A DNA stretch of 32,233 nt from an uncultured Bacteroidales bacterium (GCA_902783885.1 CACZSQ010000080.1:1-32233), one strand, 5' to 3'; shown: positions 1 through 8,500, numbered from the stretch's first letter. Numbers and translations are program-made. The notes: generated by a model from the sequence alone, not told the origin.

Positions 1-2213
1 ATATGTTCCGTACATGGAAAGCCGATGTAACGCAACTTACCAGAGCCGGCCGGAACCACCTGCGCGTGCGGCTTTACTCGCCGGTGAGGATGGCCCTTCC
101 GCGTTGGCAGGCTTTCCCCGAGCAATATCCCGCAAGTTCCGATCAGAGTGAAAACGGGGGACTGCTGAACAGAAAGCTCTCACCGTTCATCCGCAAAGCT
201 CCCTACCATTTTGGGTGGGACTGGGGACCTCGCCTTGTGACGATGGGGATATGGCGTCCCGTCGTGTTCACAGCATGGGACAATGCCATCATCCGCGATG
301 TATTTGTGGAACAGAAGGAGGTGACGCGCAAGCGAGCCTTCATCGTTCACCACGTGACCATCGAGGCTTCCCGCGATGCCAAAGCTCGCATCGCCGTCAT
401 GGACTCCGCCTCTCAGCGGCAACTGGCTACGCAGACAATCATCCTCAAGCAGGGAATCAACGAAATAGCCCTACCCTACACCATCCGCGATCCTCACCTG
501 TGGTGGACCAACGGCTTGGGACAGCCCTATTTGTATAATTTGCTCCTCAACATAGAGTCCTCGGACAAATCCATAGCCCTTCATGCGTCAGTCCAAGTAG
601 GCCTCCGAGACATACGGCTTCATCATGTTGCAGACGCAGACGACAACGGGGAAGCATTCTACTTTACGCTCAATGGTGAGCGCCTGTTCATGAAGGGGGC
701 CAACTACATCCCGTGCGACGTGTTCCTTCCCCGTGTCACCGATTCCATCTACCGCCACACCGTATGCGATGCCGCAGCTGCCAACATGAACATGCTCCGC
801 GTATGGGGAGGCGGTGTCTATGAGGATGACCGCTTCTACGAGCTCTGCGACGAGCACGGGTTGCTCGTGTGGCAGGACTTCATGTTCGCCTGTGCCATGT
901 ATCCTGCCGACAGCGTGTTCTTAGACAACATACGCCATGAAGCCATCGATAACGTCAGGCGCCTCCGCAACCACCCCTGCATAGCACTCTGGTGCGGCAA
1001 CAACGAGATACTCGACGCCTGGACTAACTGGGGATGGAAACGGCAAAGCAGGCGACAAGGCAACGGAGTGCCGGAACGGCTCTGGAGGGAATACGAGGCC
1101 ATCTTCAATAGGACCCTGCCTGAGGTGGTGGCAACCTACGCTCCGCAGACGCCCTACCAGTCCACCTCACCTCTGGCACGAGACGATGGACGGCGCGATT
1201 TCACGCGGGGCGACTACCACTACTGGGAGGTTTGGCACGAACGCAAGCCCATCAGCGAGTACAACCGTGCCCGGGCTCGCTTCTTCAGTGAATACGGGAT
1301 ACAGAGTTTTCCCGAACTGGCGAGCGTGAAACGCTTCTGCCCTGACACTGCGGACTGGCATATCACCTCCGACGTGATGATGTCGCATCAGCGTGGCGGG
1401 GCACATGCCAACGAACTCATTGCCAGCTACCTTCGCTCCGAGTATGGCACACCCGATGGTTTTGCCGCCCTGCTCTACACCGCACAGCTCATGCAGGGCG
1501 AAGCCATGAAGACTGCAGCCGAAGCACATCGCCGCGACAAAGGCTACTGCTGGGGTTCCCTCGTGTGGCAGCTCAACGACTGCTGGCCTGTAGCCTCGTG
1601 GTCAACGCGCGACTATTATGGTCGCTGGAAAGCAGCACACTACAAACTTCGGCACGCTATGGCAGACATCCTCGTCTCGCCCATCGTGCAGGCTGACAGC
1701 GCTCTCCACGTTTATGTCGTCAACGACCGTCTGACTCCTGTCCGCGGTAAGCTCGTCGTACAGGTGTGGTCATCAAGTGCGCAGAGCCCAACAGACGATG
1801 GACCAAGTCCCATGCGTCAAGTTTACAGCTCAGAGCTCACAGTAGCAGCCAACAGCTCTCATGAAGCCTGGCAGATGAGTGTCTCCCAACTGCTGGCCCA
1901 AGCCGGTATTCCTGCCGACGAGGCAGTCATTCATGCTGAATTTTGCGGCTACGCTAACGACTACACGCTCGTACCGCCCAAAGACTTGAAGCTCGCACGC
2001 CCGCAACTGACATGGGCCATCCACGATGACAGTGTCACCATCACCACAGACCGCTATGCGCGCGGCATCTTCCTGAACCTCGACGGCGATGCCAGTCACC
2101 ACTTCTCTGACAATTTCTTCGACCTGCTGCCCGGACAGTCGCGCACCGTCACCCTCACAACGGTTCTGCCTTCAGACCAACTGGAACGCCACTTGACAGC
2201 AACATCCTATTAA
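1..2213 (+). CDS. Beta-mannosidase, glycoside hydrolase family 2 (5' end outside window)
   Basis: The protein would hydrolyse terminal beta-D-mannose from mannans and manno-oligosaccharides. The visible 736 residues begin inside the N-terminal jelly-roll domain (the first ATG at position 3 is internal; family members are usually about 850 residues, so roughly 110 are missing). Next comes the immunoglobulin-like domain and then the TIM barrel. The GH2 acid/base glutamate is in WCGNNE (visible residue 335, codon at 1005) and the nucleophile is in FFSEYG (visible residue 430). The GDYHYW motif lies between them. A C-terminal beta-sandwich ends at TAA 2211-2213. The gene converges on the GNAT gene with 22 bp between. 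Whether it belongs to a mannan utilisation locus cannot be seen. The family call is strong; mannosidase specificity is inferred from the overall sequence pattern rather than galactosidase-type motifs. Confidence 0.9.
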   Translation, partial: MFRTWKADVTQLTRAGRNHLRVRLYSPVRMALPRWQAFPEQYPASSDQSENGGLLNRKLSPFIRKAPYHFGWDWGPRLVTMGIWRPVVFTAWDNAIIRDVFVEQKEVTRKRAFIVHHVTIEASRDAKARIAVMDSASQRQLATQTIILKQGINEIALPYTIRDPHLWWTNGLGQPYLYNLLLNIESSDKSIALHASVQVGLRDIRLHHVADADDNGEAFYFTLNGERLFMKGANYIPCDVFLPRVTDSIYRHTVCDAAAANMNMLRVWGGGVYEDDRFYELCDEHGLLVWQDFMFACAMYPADSVFLDNIRHEAIDNVRRLRNHPCIALWCGNNEILDAWTNWGWKRQSRRQGNGVPERLWREYEAIFNRTLPEVVATYAPQTPYQSTSPLARDDGRRDFTRGDYHYWEVWHERKPISEYNRARARFFSEYGIQSFPELASVKRFCPDTADWHITSDVMMSHQRGGAHANELIASYLRSEYGTPDGFAALLYTAQLMQGEAMKTAAEAHRRDKGYCWGSLVWQLNDCWPVASWSTRDYYGRWKAAHYKLRHAMADILVSPIVQADSALHVYVVNDRLTPVRGKLVVQVWSSSAQSPTDDGPSPMRQVYSSELTVAANSSHEAWQMSVSQLLAQAGIPADEAVIHAEFCGYANDYTLVPPKDLKLARPQLTWAIHDDSVTITTDRYARGIFLNLDGDASHHFSDNFFDLLPGQSRTVTLTTVLPSDQLERHLTATSY

Positions 2214-2235
2214 CACTAAAACGCCAACAAGATAG

Positions 2236-2673
2236 TTACTCTCCAACGTGCATCTTGTACACATTGGTTTCCTTTTGCTGGAAGCCGAGGGCTTTGTACA
2301 ATTCATTAGCCGCAACGCGCGAAGGCTTCGACGTAAGATAGAGATCTGAAGGCGTCAACTCCCTGCGGACAAAGTTTATCAAATGTTCCATGAGAGAGCG
2401 GCCAAGACCTTGTCCACGGTATGACGACAACACGACCACATCCTCGACATGGATTTTCCGCCCCGTAGGAGAATCGCACACACAGAGGGAAGCAGTGCCT
2501 ATCACATGACCTTCTGTATTCATCATCGCAAACAGATGCGAGGACGACGATTGAGCCACGCGCCTCAGCTGACTTACATCCATGTGCGTTCTGGGACTCA
2601 GTTCGTTCATCAGGACTAGCAGTTCATCAACCTGAGAGTCAGACAATTCAACAATCTCTTCTATTTTCACCAT
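2236..2673 (-). CDS. GNAT family N-acetyltransferase
   Basis: A 145-residue single-domain acetyl-CoA-dependent acetyltransferase; the substrate is unknown. The acetyl-CoA pyrophosphate-binding motif is visible as YRGQGLGRSL (residues 85-94), preceded by the beta-4 strand VEDVVVLSS and followed by a C-terminal NELYKALGFQ motif, which is typical of the fold. Length is normal for a minimal GNAT. The start is 34 bp after the preA-like stop, so it is probably the last gene of an exchanger, preA-like, GNAT transcript. Nothing in the context indicates whether it modifies a small molecule or a protein. Confidence 0.85.
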   Translation of the reverse strand: MVKIEEIVELSDSQVDELLVLMNELSPRTHMDVSQLRRVAQSSSSHLFAMMNTEGHVIGTASLCVCDSPTGRKIHVEDVVVLSSYRGQGLGRSLMEHLINFVRRELTPSDLYLTSKPSRVAANELYKALGFQQKETNVYKMHVGE

Positions 2674-2707
2674 CCCTACAATGAATTATTTATCCGTTTT
2701 CTGCCTG

Positions 2708-4168
2708 TCAGTTAGCTTTTGCTTTCAGAGGAACACGTTTGGAGGTGCCGATAGCACCCGTAGGACAGACGAGCCGGCATAGGTGACAGCCCACACATTT
2801 GGCGCCAACGAGACGAGGGCTACGGCTCTCACTATCGAAGACGATGGCTTGATGGCCTCCATCCTGACAGGAGATCTCGCAGCGTCCGCAGCCTACGCAC
2901 AGTTCGCGGTTGAACTTGGGATAAATGATGCTGTCGCGGTCCAGCTGTTCAGGCTTCAGGAACTTGGGCAACCGCTCGCCTACCAACTGCTGTAGTTCAG
3001 TGGCACCACGCTTGGCCAAATAGCGCTGAAGGCCCAGCACCAGGTCGTCGATGATGCGATAGCCATACTGCATCACAGCGGTGCAAACTTGCACATTGTT
3101 ACAGCCCAACTGAATGAACTCCAGAGCGTCACGCCATGTCTCGATACCGCCGACGCCACTCAGCATCACCTTTTCCGGCATCTGGGACAGTTCCAGGATA
3201 TGGCGAAGTGCGATAGGACGCACGGCACGGCCCGAATAACCGGAAACAGTGCGACTGCCCGTCACCTCGGCTTTGAAATCCATGGTCACAGACTTGATGG
3301 TGTTGATGGCTGATATAGCATCAGCACCTGCCTGTACACAGGCAGCGGCCGGTTCGGCTATATGGGTGATGTTGGGTGTCATCTTGGGTATGACAGGAAT
3401 CTTCACGCTTCGTTTGACACAGGCTGTGAAAATCTTTACCAGTTCAGGGCTCTGACCGACATCGCTCCCCATGCCATGATGTTTCATCTGCGGACACGAG
3501 AAGTTCAGCTCCACAGCATCGCAGCCCGCTTCCTCAGCTTTCTTGGCCAATGCCACCCACTCGTCCTCCGTCTGCCCCATGATGGAAGCTATGACCACTT
3601 TGGTGGGATAGTTGCGCTTCAAACGGTTCAATATCTCAAAGTCCATATCCACCGGATTCTCGCTCAGCTGTTCCATATTGCGGAAACCGTAGAAGTCGCC
3701 GTGAACAGCATTGCTGTGCATAGCATCGAAGCGAGGTGACACCTCCTTGATTTCCTGAAGGCAAATGGTCTTATAGAACACGCCTGCCCAGCCGGCATCA
3801 AAGGCTCTGGCCACCATATCATAGTTCGTACAGACAGCCGAAGAGGCCAGGAAAAACGGATTCTCGCAACGGATGCCACAGAAATCTATAGCGAGGGAAG
3901 GCCTGAGAGAGCCATCCACATCATCCTGAGATATACTGCGCAGCATCTCCTTGATGCGAATGGGCCAGTTATAGTGGATGCAAGCCTGTTCGGCACGTTC
4001 TAAATCATCGTCACTACAGTCTTTGACCCATTGAAGGGCAAGCTTATGGTTATCAAAACGTACGGCGCGGATGGCACGTGCGGGATCGCCTGTCTTACAG
4101 GCTTTTGTGCAGGGAGCATCCTGACACAAGAGACAGCGGTTAGCTTCTTCGTAAATATTAAATTTCAT
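2708..4168 (-). CDS. preA: PreA-type NAD-dependent dihydropyrimidine dehydrogenase-like flavoprotein with N-terminal Fe-S domain
   Basis: A 486-residue flavo-iron-sulfur oxidoreductase, probably reducing uracil/thymine or a related substrate. An N-terminal cysteine module (C12, C15, C20, C24 in RCLLCQDAPCTKAC) resembles domain I of eukaryotic dihydropyrimidine dehydrogenase. A dihydroorotate-dehydrogenase-like FMN barrel follows (about 90-385), with C225 in NFSCPQM at the place of the catalytic loop cysteine. Two C-terminal [4Fe-4S] sites are C424/427/430/434 and C458/461/464/468. An upstream ATG at 4234 would overlap the exchanger gene and add 22 residues of unrelated look, so the start at 4168 (MKFNIYEEAN) is preferred. 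No PreT partner is visible, so the electron donor is unknown and pyrimidine specificity is an inference. Confidence 0.85.
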   Translation of the reverse strand: MKFNIYEEANRCLLCQDAPCTKACKTGDPARAIRAVRFDNHKLALQWVKDCSDDDLERAEQACIHYNWPIRIKEMLRSISQDDVDGSLRPSLAIDFCGIRCENPFFLASSAVCTNYDMVARAFDAGWAGVFYKTICLQEIKEVSPRFDAMHSNAVHGDFYGFRNMEQLSENPVDMDFEILNRLKRNYPTKVVIASIMGQTEDEWVALAKKAEEAGCDAVELNFSCPQMKHHGMGSDVGQSPELVKIFTACVKRSVKIPVIPKMTPNITHIAEPAAACVQAGADAISAINTIKSVTMDFKAEVTGSRTVSGYSGRAVRPIALRHILELSQMPEKVMLSGVGGIETWRDALEFIQLGCNNVQVCTAVMQYGYRIIDDLVLGLQRYLAKRGATELQQLVGERLPKFLKPEQLDRDSIIYPKFNRELCVGCGRCEISCQDGGHQAIVFDSESRSPRLVGAKCVGCHLCRLVCPTGAIGTSKRVPLKAKAN

Positions 4169-4223
4169 AGCATTCGGGGAACGAAGAGTTCCGTTTTTAA
4201 GTTTGTATTGTGTTTGGTGGCGC

Positions 4224-5186
4224 TTACAGCGCAAGAATCAGACTTGTGACATAGCCTACATATAAGGCTACGAGGAATACTCCTTCTAAGCGGCTCACAC
4301 GGTAACTGGTTCGAGCCAGGAGCCAGAAGAACACCGATGCCACGAAGAGCATTACGAAATCGGTCAAGGTAAGTCCGGCCACGGGCATTGGCAAAAGCAT
4401 GGCACAGGCTCCCAGGATCCAGAAGATGTTGAAGAGGTTGCTGCCGATGACATTGCCGATAGCCATTGCGCTACGCCCCTTGCGGGCAGCCACGATGCTG
4501 GTTGCCAATTCAGGCAGTGATGTTCCACCGGCGGCAAGGGTAAGTCCGATGACAGCCTCGCTAATGCCCAGCTCACGGGCAAAGCCACTAGCTCCATCAA
4601 CAAACAATTCACCACCGAGGACAAGGCCAACAAGGCCGAGAACTATGAACAGGACTACCTTCCACTGGGAAAGCACTGCCCCACCCCCTTCGACAGCTGT
4701 TTCAACACGGCTGCCAACGGCCAGAGAATAGGAATAGAACAGGAAGATGACAAAAAACGACAGCAGCACAAAGCCATCGGCACGCGAAAGAATATCAGTG
4801 GTTGCCGCATTATCCCAGAAAGTATCAAGGGCGAGAGCCGCAAGAACCAGGGATGAGAGGATGGAGAACGGGATATCCTTCTTCACGGTGCTTTTCTCGA
4901 CGACTATGGGGGCGAACAAAGCCGTGAACCCGACTATCATCAGCGTGTTGAACAAGTTGCTTCCTACAACATTGCCGATGCTCATGGCGGGAACCCCGTT
5001 GAGGGATGACATCAGACTCACGACGAACTCAGGCAGAGACGTTCCGAAAGCGACTATCGTCAATCCGATGACAAGTTCAGAGACCTGAAAGCGCCGGGCC
5101 AAAGCCACAGAACCATCGGTGAGGCGGTCTGCTCCCACAATGATGAGAACGATACCTGCAAACGCCAAAAGAAGATCGAGAAGCAT
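4224..5186 (-). CDS. Sodium/calcium exchanger family inner-membrane antiporter (YrbG-like)
   Basis: A 320-residue, very hydrophobic protein of the CaCA superfamily with about ten membrane segments. It shows the duplicated alpha-repeats that form the ion path: repeat 1 at about 38-86 with FGTSLPE (47-53) and GNVVGSNLFN (71-80), and repeat 2 at about 211-258 with GGTSLPE (220-226) and GNVIGSNLFN (244-253). Both acidic residues of the GTSLPE motifs are present, so it should be active. Direction and cation (calcium/sodium or calcium/proton) cannot be decided from sequence. It is the first gene of the minus-strand group; the preA-like start lies 55 bp downstream. The family call is firm. Confidence 0.92.
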   Translation of the reverse strand: MLLDLLLAFAGIVLIIVGADRLTDGSVALARRFQVSELVIGLTIVAFGTSLPEFVVSLMSSLNGVPAMSIGNVVGSNLFNTLMIVGFTALFAPIVVEKSTVKKDIPFSILSSLVLAALALDTFWDNAATTDILSRADGFVLLSFFVIFLFYSYSLAVGSRVETAVEGGGAVLSQWKVVLFIVLGLVGLVLGGELFVDGASGFARELGISEAVIGLTLAAGGTSLPELATSIVAARKGRSAMAIGNVIGSNLFNIFWILGACAMLLPMPVAGLTLTDFVMLFVASVFFWLLARTSYRVSRLEGVFLVALYVGYVTSLILAL

Positions 5187-5250
5187 GGGGCGGTTTCAGC
5201 TTTATGTGTTAATATCTTCAAAAAAATTATATCATCTCAGCAAAAAACAG

Positions 5251-5259
5251 TACTTTCGC
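5251..5259 (+). promoter_or_regulatory. Possible -7 element for the small cysteine-rich gene
   Basis: TACTTTCGC fits the Bacteroidetes -7 pattern TAnnTTTGC with one change (TTCG for TTTG); the same variant appears before rlmN. It ends 24 bp before the ATG at 5284. No good TTTG box is seen 19-21 bp upstream, so the call is weak. Confidence 0.35.
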
Positions 5260-5283
5260 TTTCGAATAGACAAATCAATATCT

Positions 5284-5505
5284 ATGGCCAGTTCCAAAGA
5301 AAACCAAAGACATTATGTCCAGTGTATCCATTGCAAAAAAACAGCAACGCTGATGCAGTGGTTCGAGAATCCCATCATTGCCGTCTGCGGCGAGACGAGG
5401 GAGCGACAGGTGGCGCAAACGAACCGCCTCTGCAAGTCCTTTGTCAGGGCCAGTGATGATGAGATGCCTGCTCTGCAGCATTTCGACAGTTACGACAACT
5501 CGTAG
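5284..5505 (+). CDS. Small cysteine-rich protein, function unknown
   Basis: A 73-residue reading frame in the gap between two minus-strand genes. Four cysteines are arranged C14-x2-C17, C35, C50, in contexts QCIHCKK, IIAVC and TNRLCKSF, which suggests a small metal-binding (zinc ribbon-like) domain. The central MQWFENPIIAVC and RERQVAQTNRLC segments look constrained, and I have an impression of similar short Bacteroidales proteins but cannot check it. A -7-like element lies at 5251-5259. The frame is open further upstream, but the earlier ATGs lie within the exchanger gene, so 5284 is chosen. Its 3' end overlaps the convergent YycJ-type gene by 16 bp. A competing 68-residue minus frame in the same place shows no motif. 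No function is proposed. Confidence 0.55.
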   Translation: MASSKENQRHYVQCIHCKKTATLMQWFENPIIAVCGETRERQVAQTNRLCKSFVRASDDEMPALQHFDSYDNS

Positions 5506-6293
5506 ATTTCACTGGGCACTTTACGCTTGAGAACGTCCACCTGGAAGTCAACTTCCGGGATGATGCCATAGCTGCGCAGAACGGTCTCCACAGTCTTGCT
5601 GGCCAGCACGGGATGGTTGTTCTCTTCGCTAAGATGGCACAGCCACACATGTTTGAGTGCAGGGCTGGAACTGTTGGCCAGCAACTCGGCAGCCTCCATA
5701 TTACTCAGATGCCCCTCCTTGCTGGCAATTCGTCCCTTCAAGTAGGCCGGGTAAGGCCCCGACATCAGCATTTCGATGTCATGGTTGCTCTCGAGCACCA
5801 GATAGTTTGCCTGTGACACTTCTTCCTTGATGGGGTCTGTGACGTGTCCCACGTCGGTAATCAGGCAGAAGCGGACTCCCTCAGCCTCCACGGCATATCC
5901 TACGCAGTCGTTGCTATCGTGGGGAACAGGGAAGGGTGTAATCCGGAAATCGCCTAATTCTATCGTCACGTTCTTGTCAATGAATACCTTCTGCTCAACA
6001 GAAAGCTTCGGCGACACGCAGTAGTTGCGGGCAATACCCTCGTGAACCGCCTCTGTGGTATAGACAGGCAGTTTCAACTCCGAGGCCAGTTTGCCAATAG
6101 CCTTGATGTGGTCGGCGTGGTCGTGGGTCACGAAGACTGCCTGAAAAGCTTTGATGTCCAGCTGATAGGTCTGGAAATAGCGGCGCAGCATCCGATAGCC
6201 GATACCTGCGTCGATGATTATTCCCGAATGCTCTGTCCACAGACAATAGCAGTTACCACTGCTACCGCTGCCAAGACATAAAAACCTAAGCAT
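5490..6293 (-). CDS. YycJ/WalJ-type metallo-beta-lactamase fold hydrolase
   Basis: A 267-residue cytoplasmic metallo-hydrolase. The N-terminus reads LCLGSGSSGNCY, the signature of the YycJ (VicX) group, and the metal-binding THDHADH motif is at residues 56-62. Further ligand motifs are VPHDS, ITDVGH and the late CHLSEENN. In Firmicutes the group is associated with DNA repair or nuclease activity and the WalRK system; here there is no WalRK neighbour, so only the family can be assigned. Length matches the family. A strong -7 element lies at 6318-6326, so the gene has its own promoter independent of galE. Its 3' end overlaps the small cysteine-rich gene. Confidence 0.88.
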   Translation of the reverse strand: MLRFLCLGSGSSGNCYCLWTEHSGIIIDAGIGYRMLRRYFQTYQLDIKAFQAVFVTHDHADHIKAIGKLASELKLPVYTTEAVHEGIARNYCVSPKLSVEQKVFIDKNVTIELGDFRITPFPVPHDSNDCVGYAVEAEGVRFCLITDVGHVTDPIKEEVSQANYLVLESNHDIEMLMSGPYPAYLKGRIASKEGHLSNMEAAELLANSSSPALKHVWLCHLSEENNHPVLASKTVETVLRSYGIIPEVDFQVDVLKRKVPSEIYELS

Positions 6294-6317
6294 AAGAATC
6301 TGTTGTTAAATTTGGGG

Positions 6318-6326
6318 GCAAAAGTA
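6318..6326 (-). promoter_or_regulatory. -7 element of the YycJ-type hydrolase promoter
   Basis: Read on the minus strand this is TACTTTTGC, a perfect match to the Bacteroidetes TAnnTTTGC element, ending 24 bp before the start codon. The -33 box is weak (TGTG at 19 bp spacing). Confidence 0.6.
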
Positions 6327-6393
6327 CAAAAAATAATGTCAAAATCACATTATTTACGCATAAAAGTTTATACCACTCTCAAGTTTTTGCTGT

Positions 6394-6430
6394 AAAAAAG
6401 ATTGTCCCCCAACTCGCGTCGGAGGACAAC
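6394..6430 (-). terminator. Rho-independent terminator downstream of galE / candidate RNA
   Basis: On the minus strand TTGTCCTCC (6429-6421) pairs with GGGGGACAA (6410-6402) in a 9-bp stem including one G-U pair, with a 10-nt loop, followed after one C by six T (6399-6394). It lies about 230 nt beyond the galE stop and before the promoter of the YycJ-type gene. Confidence 0.75.
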
Positions 6431-6655
6431 CACAACACAAACACAAAATAAAACACGACATAGTGTAGAGCAGAACCCCTGCATGGGATGAGATTCTAAA
6501 GAGTTGAGGACTTCCATATTCTATACTCACGTACCATAACAAGGAACTCGCTCAACGAGGTTCTGATACACTGTGTGGGAAGAACCACAAATCAGAGATT
6601 TTGTAATAGATTATAAGGTTTGGTTAAATGTTATTTGTAACAGATTATCAAATTC
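6431..6655 (-). other. Non-coding stretch downstream of galE, possible structured RNA or long 3' UTR
   Basis: No gene is recognised here. On the minus strand the stretch runs from the galE stop to the terminator at 6394-6430. It contains a hairpin at about 6548-6568 (GAACCTCG, loop TTGAG, CGAGTTC, with one bulged C) and a smaller one near 6477 (GCAG-GGGTT-CTGC). A 62-codon frame at 6354-6542 runs through the terminator and has no protein-like features. No convincing internal promoter was found, so it may simply be the 3' UTR of galE or a processed RNA. Confidence 0.35.
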
Positions 6656-7690
6656 TTACATAATACCGCGTTCGCGGAGGGCACACTGCCACTTCCAGGC
6701 GCTGGCAAGCACATCCTCAAGGGGTGTGTCGGCCTTCCAGCCAAGCACGCGATTAGCCTTATCGACATTGCCCCACACCTTCTCGATGTCGCCGGCACGA
6801 CGACCTACAATCTGGTAGTTGAGCTTCACGCCTGTGGCTTTCTCGAAGCCGTGGATGAGTTCGAGCACGCTGGTGCCCTTGCCTGTACCTATATTATATA
6901 CTTCCACGGGTTCGTCGGTCTTGTCCTCCATAATACGCGTCATTGCGCAGACGTGTGCCTTGGCCAGGTCAACGACATAGATATAGTCGCGGATGCAGGA
7001 ACCGTCAGGCGTATCGTAGTCGTCGCCAAAGACGCTCAACTTCTCACGGATTCCGATAGCGGTCTGGGTGAGATAAGGAATGAGATTCTGGGGGACTCCG
7101 TTGGGCATCTCGCCGATGATGGCAGTGGGATGAGAGCCTATGGGGTTGAAGTAGCGGAGCAGGATAGCCTTGATGGGCGAACCGCTGGCTACGGTGTCCT
7201 GAATAATCTCCTCGTTGATCTGCTTTGTATTGCCATAGGGGCTCTCAGCCTTCTTGATGGGAGTCTCTTCGGTAGCAGGAAGCTGGTCGGGTTGGCCATA
7301 TACAGTGCAACTGCTGGAAAAGATAATGCCCTTGACGTTGTACTTGGGCATCAGCTCCAGAAGGTTAATCAGCGATACGATATTGTTGCGGTAGTAAAGC
7401 AGCGGTTTCTCTACGCTCTCGCCAACAGCCTTGCTGGCAGCGAAGTGAATGATACCACTAATCTTGGGATATTTCTTGAAGACGGCCTCGGTGGCATCGA
7501 AGTCACGAAGATCGACTTTCTCAAAAGCTGGACGGATGCCGGTAATCTTTTCGATGCCGTCAATGACATCCTCACGTGAGTTGGACAGGTTGTCAACAAT
7601 GACGACATCGTAGCCAGCATTCTGCAATTCAACAGTGGTATGGGAGCCAATAAAGCCTGTGCCACCTGTTACGAGAATTGTTTCTTTCAT
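6656..7690 (-). CDS. galE: UDP-glucose 4-epimerase
   Basis: A 344-residue NAD-dependent short-chain dehydrogenase/reductase of the extended type that interconverts UDP-glucose and UDP-galactose (Leloir pathway and cell-surface glycan precursors). The NAD-binding GGTGFIG is at residues 9-15, the catalytic serine region FSSSCTVYG at 124-132, and the catalytic pair Y152-xxx-K156 in PYGNTK. Length agrees with GalE. It is transcribed alone from the promoter at 7758-7789, and its transcript probably ends at 6394. UDP-GlcNAc/GalNAc activity cannot be excluded from sequence alone. Confidence 0.95.
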   Translation of the reverse strand: MKETILVTGGTGFIGSHTTVELQNAGYDVVIVDNLSNSREDVIDGIEKITGIRPAFEKVDLRDFDATEAVFKKYPKISGIIHFAASKAVGESVEKPLLYYRNNIVSLINLLELMPKYNVKGIIFSSSCTVYGQPDQLPATEETPIKKAESPYGNTKQINEEIIQDTVASGSPIKAILLRYFNPIGSHPTAIIGEMPNGVPQNLIPYLTQTAIGIREKLSVFGDDYDTPDGSCIRDYIYVVDLAKAHVCAMTRIMEDKTDEPVEVYNIGTGKGTSVLELIHGFEKATGVKLNYQIVGRRAGDIEKVWGNVDKANRVLGWKADTPLEDVLASAWKWQCALRERGIM

Positions 7691-7757
7691 ATCTGTTTTT
7701 GAAGTTTTAAATTCGATTATTTAAGATGAATTTTCGCGTAAATGCAATGATTCGGCT

Positions 7758-7789
7758 GCAAATGTAGGACTTTTAACAATATAATCAAA
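7758..7789 (-). promoter_or_regulatory. galE promoter
   Basis: On the minus strand a TTTG box (7789-7786) is followed by 19 bp and TACATTTGC (7766-7758). Both boxes match the Bacteroidetes primary sigma consensus exactly. The -7 element ends 67 bp before the galE start codon. Confidence 0.8.
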
Positions 7790-7827
7790 ACTTTTATCGA
7801 TAAAAAACGCCCTTTTCAATACATTTT

Positions 7828-7876
7828 TCAAAAAAAAGACTCATTTCGCGCTTGATTTAAGTCAACGAAATGAGTC
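7828..7876 (-). terminator. Rho-independent terminator of the rubrerythrin gene
   Basis: A perfect 11-bp inverted repeat, GACTCATTTCG (7838-7848) and CGAAATGAGTC (7866-7876), with a 17-nt loop. On the minus strand it is followed directly by eight T (7837-7830). It begins 14 bp after the rubrerythrin stop codon. Confidence 0.88.
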
Positions 7877-7890
7877 AATTCTTGTTTTGC

Positions 7891-8436
7891 TTATCCGAAA
7901 TAACGCTTATAGAGCCCTTCGAATCCTCGACCGTGGCGGGCCTCGTCTTTGGCCATCTCATGAACTGTGTCGTGAATAGCATCCAGGTTCAGAGCTTTGG
8001 CCTTCTTGGCAATATCCATCTTGCCAGCGCAAGCACCACACTCGGCCTCCATGCGTTTCTTGAGGTTGGTCTTCGTATCCCAGACGCATTCGCCTATCAA
8101 TTCTGCAAAACGGCTGGCGTGATCGGCCTCTTCAAAGGCATAGCGTTTGAAAGCTTCGGCAATTTCGGGATAGCCCTCGCGATCTGCCTGGCGAGCCATT
8201 GCCAGATACATTCCGACCTCTGTGCATTCGCCCTCGAAGTTGGCTTTCAGGCCTTCCCAGATTTCAGGGTCACAACCTTTGGCAACGCCAATTTCGTGTT
8301 CTGTGACATACTGAAGGCCTTCATCTGCCATCTCTTTGAACTTGCTTGCGGGAGCTTTACACTGCGGGCAACGTTCGGGTGGTTCGGGTCCTTCAAAAAT
8401 GTAACCACATACTGTGCATACAAATTTCTTTGACAT
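7891..8436 (-). CDS. Rubrerythrin with N-terminal rubredoxin domain (reverse rubrerythrin)
   Basis: A 181-residue non-haem iron peroxidase that detoxifies hydrogen peroxide in anaerobes using NADH-derived electrons. The order is reversed relative to classical rubrerythrin: the rubredoxin-like Fe(Cys)4 site comes first (C7, C10, C23, C26 in VCTVCGY and RCPQCKAP) and the ferritin-like four-helix diiron domain follows (about 50-181), with EEADH at 102-106 and KDEARH at 163-168. An extra CGAC pair is at 133-136. The frame is open upstream to an ATG at 8604, but that extension crosses the promoter, so [10 protein letters not shown] at 8436 is the start. It is a single-gene unit with promoter and terminator. 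Confidence 0.92.
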   Translation of the reverse strand: MSKKFVCTVCGYIFEGPEPPERCPQCKAPASKFKEMADEGLQYVTEHEIGVAKGCDPEIWEGLKANFEGECTEVGMYLAMARQADREGYPEIAEAFKRYAFEEADHASRFAELIGECVWDTKTNLKKRMEAECGACAGKMDIAKKAKALNLDAIHDTVHEMAKDEARHGRGFEGLYKRYFG

Positions 8437-8500
8437 AGTAGTAAATCGTGTTAAAAGGTTAGTAAAATATTTTAATAAAAACTCATCGCTATTTTGTGTA

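Noticed and set aside
6354-6542. 62-codon minus frame between galE and the YycJ-type gene
   Set aside because: It runs through the intrinsic terminator, has no motif, and its Cys/Phe-rich composition looks random.
6851-7579. 242-codon + strand frame opposite galE
   Set aside because: galE has all catalytic motifs in the minus frame and its own promoter; the + frame shows no domain.
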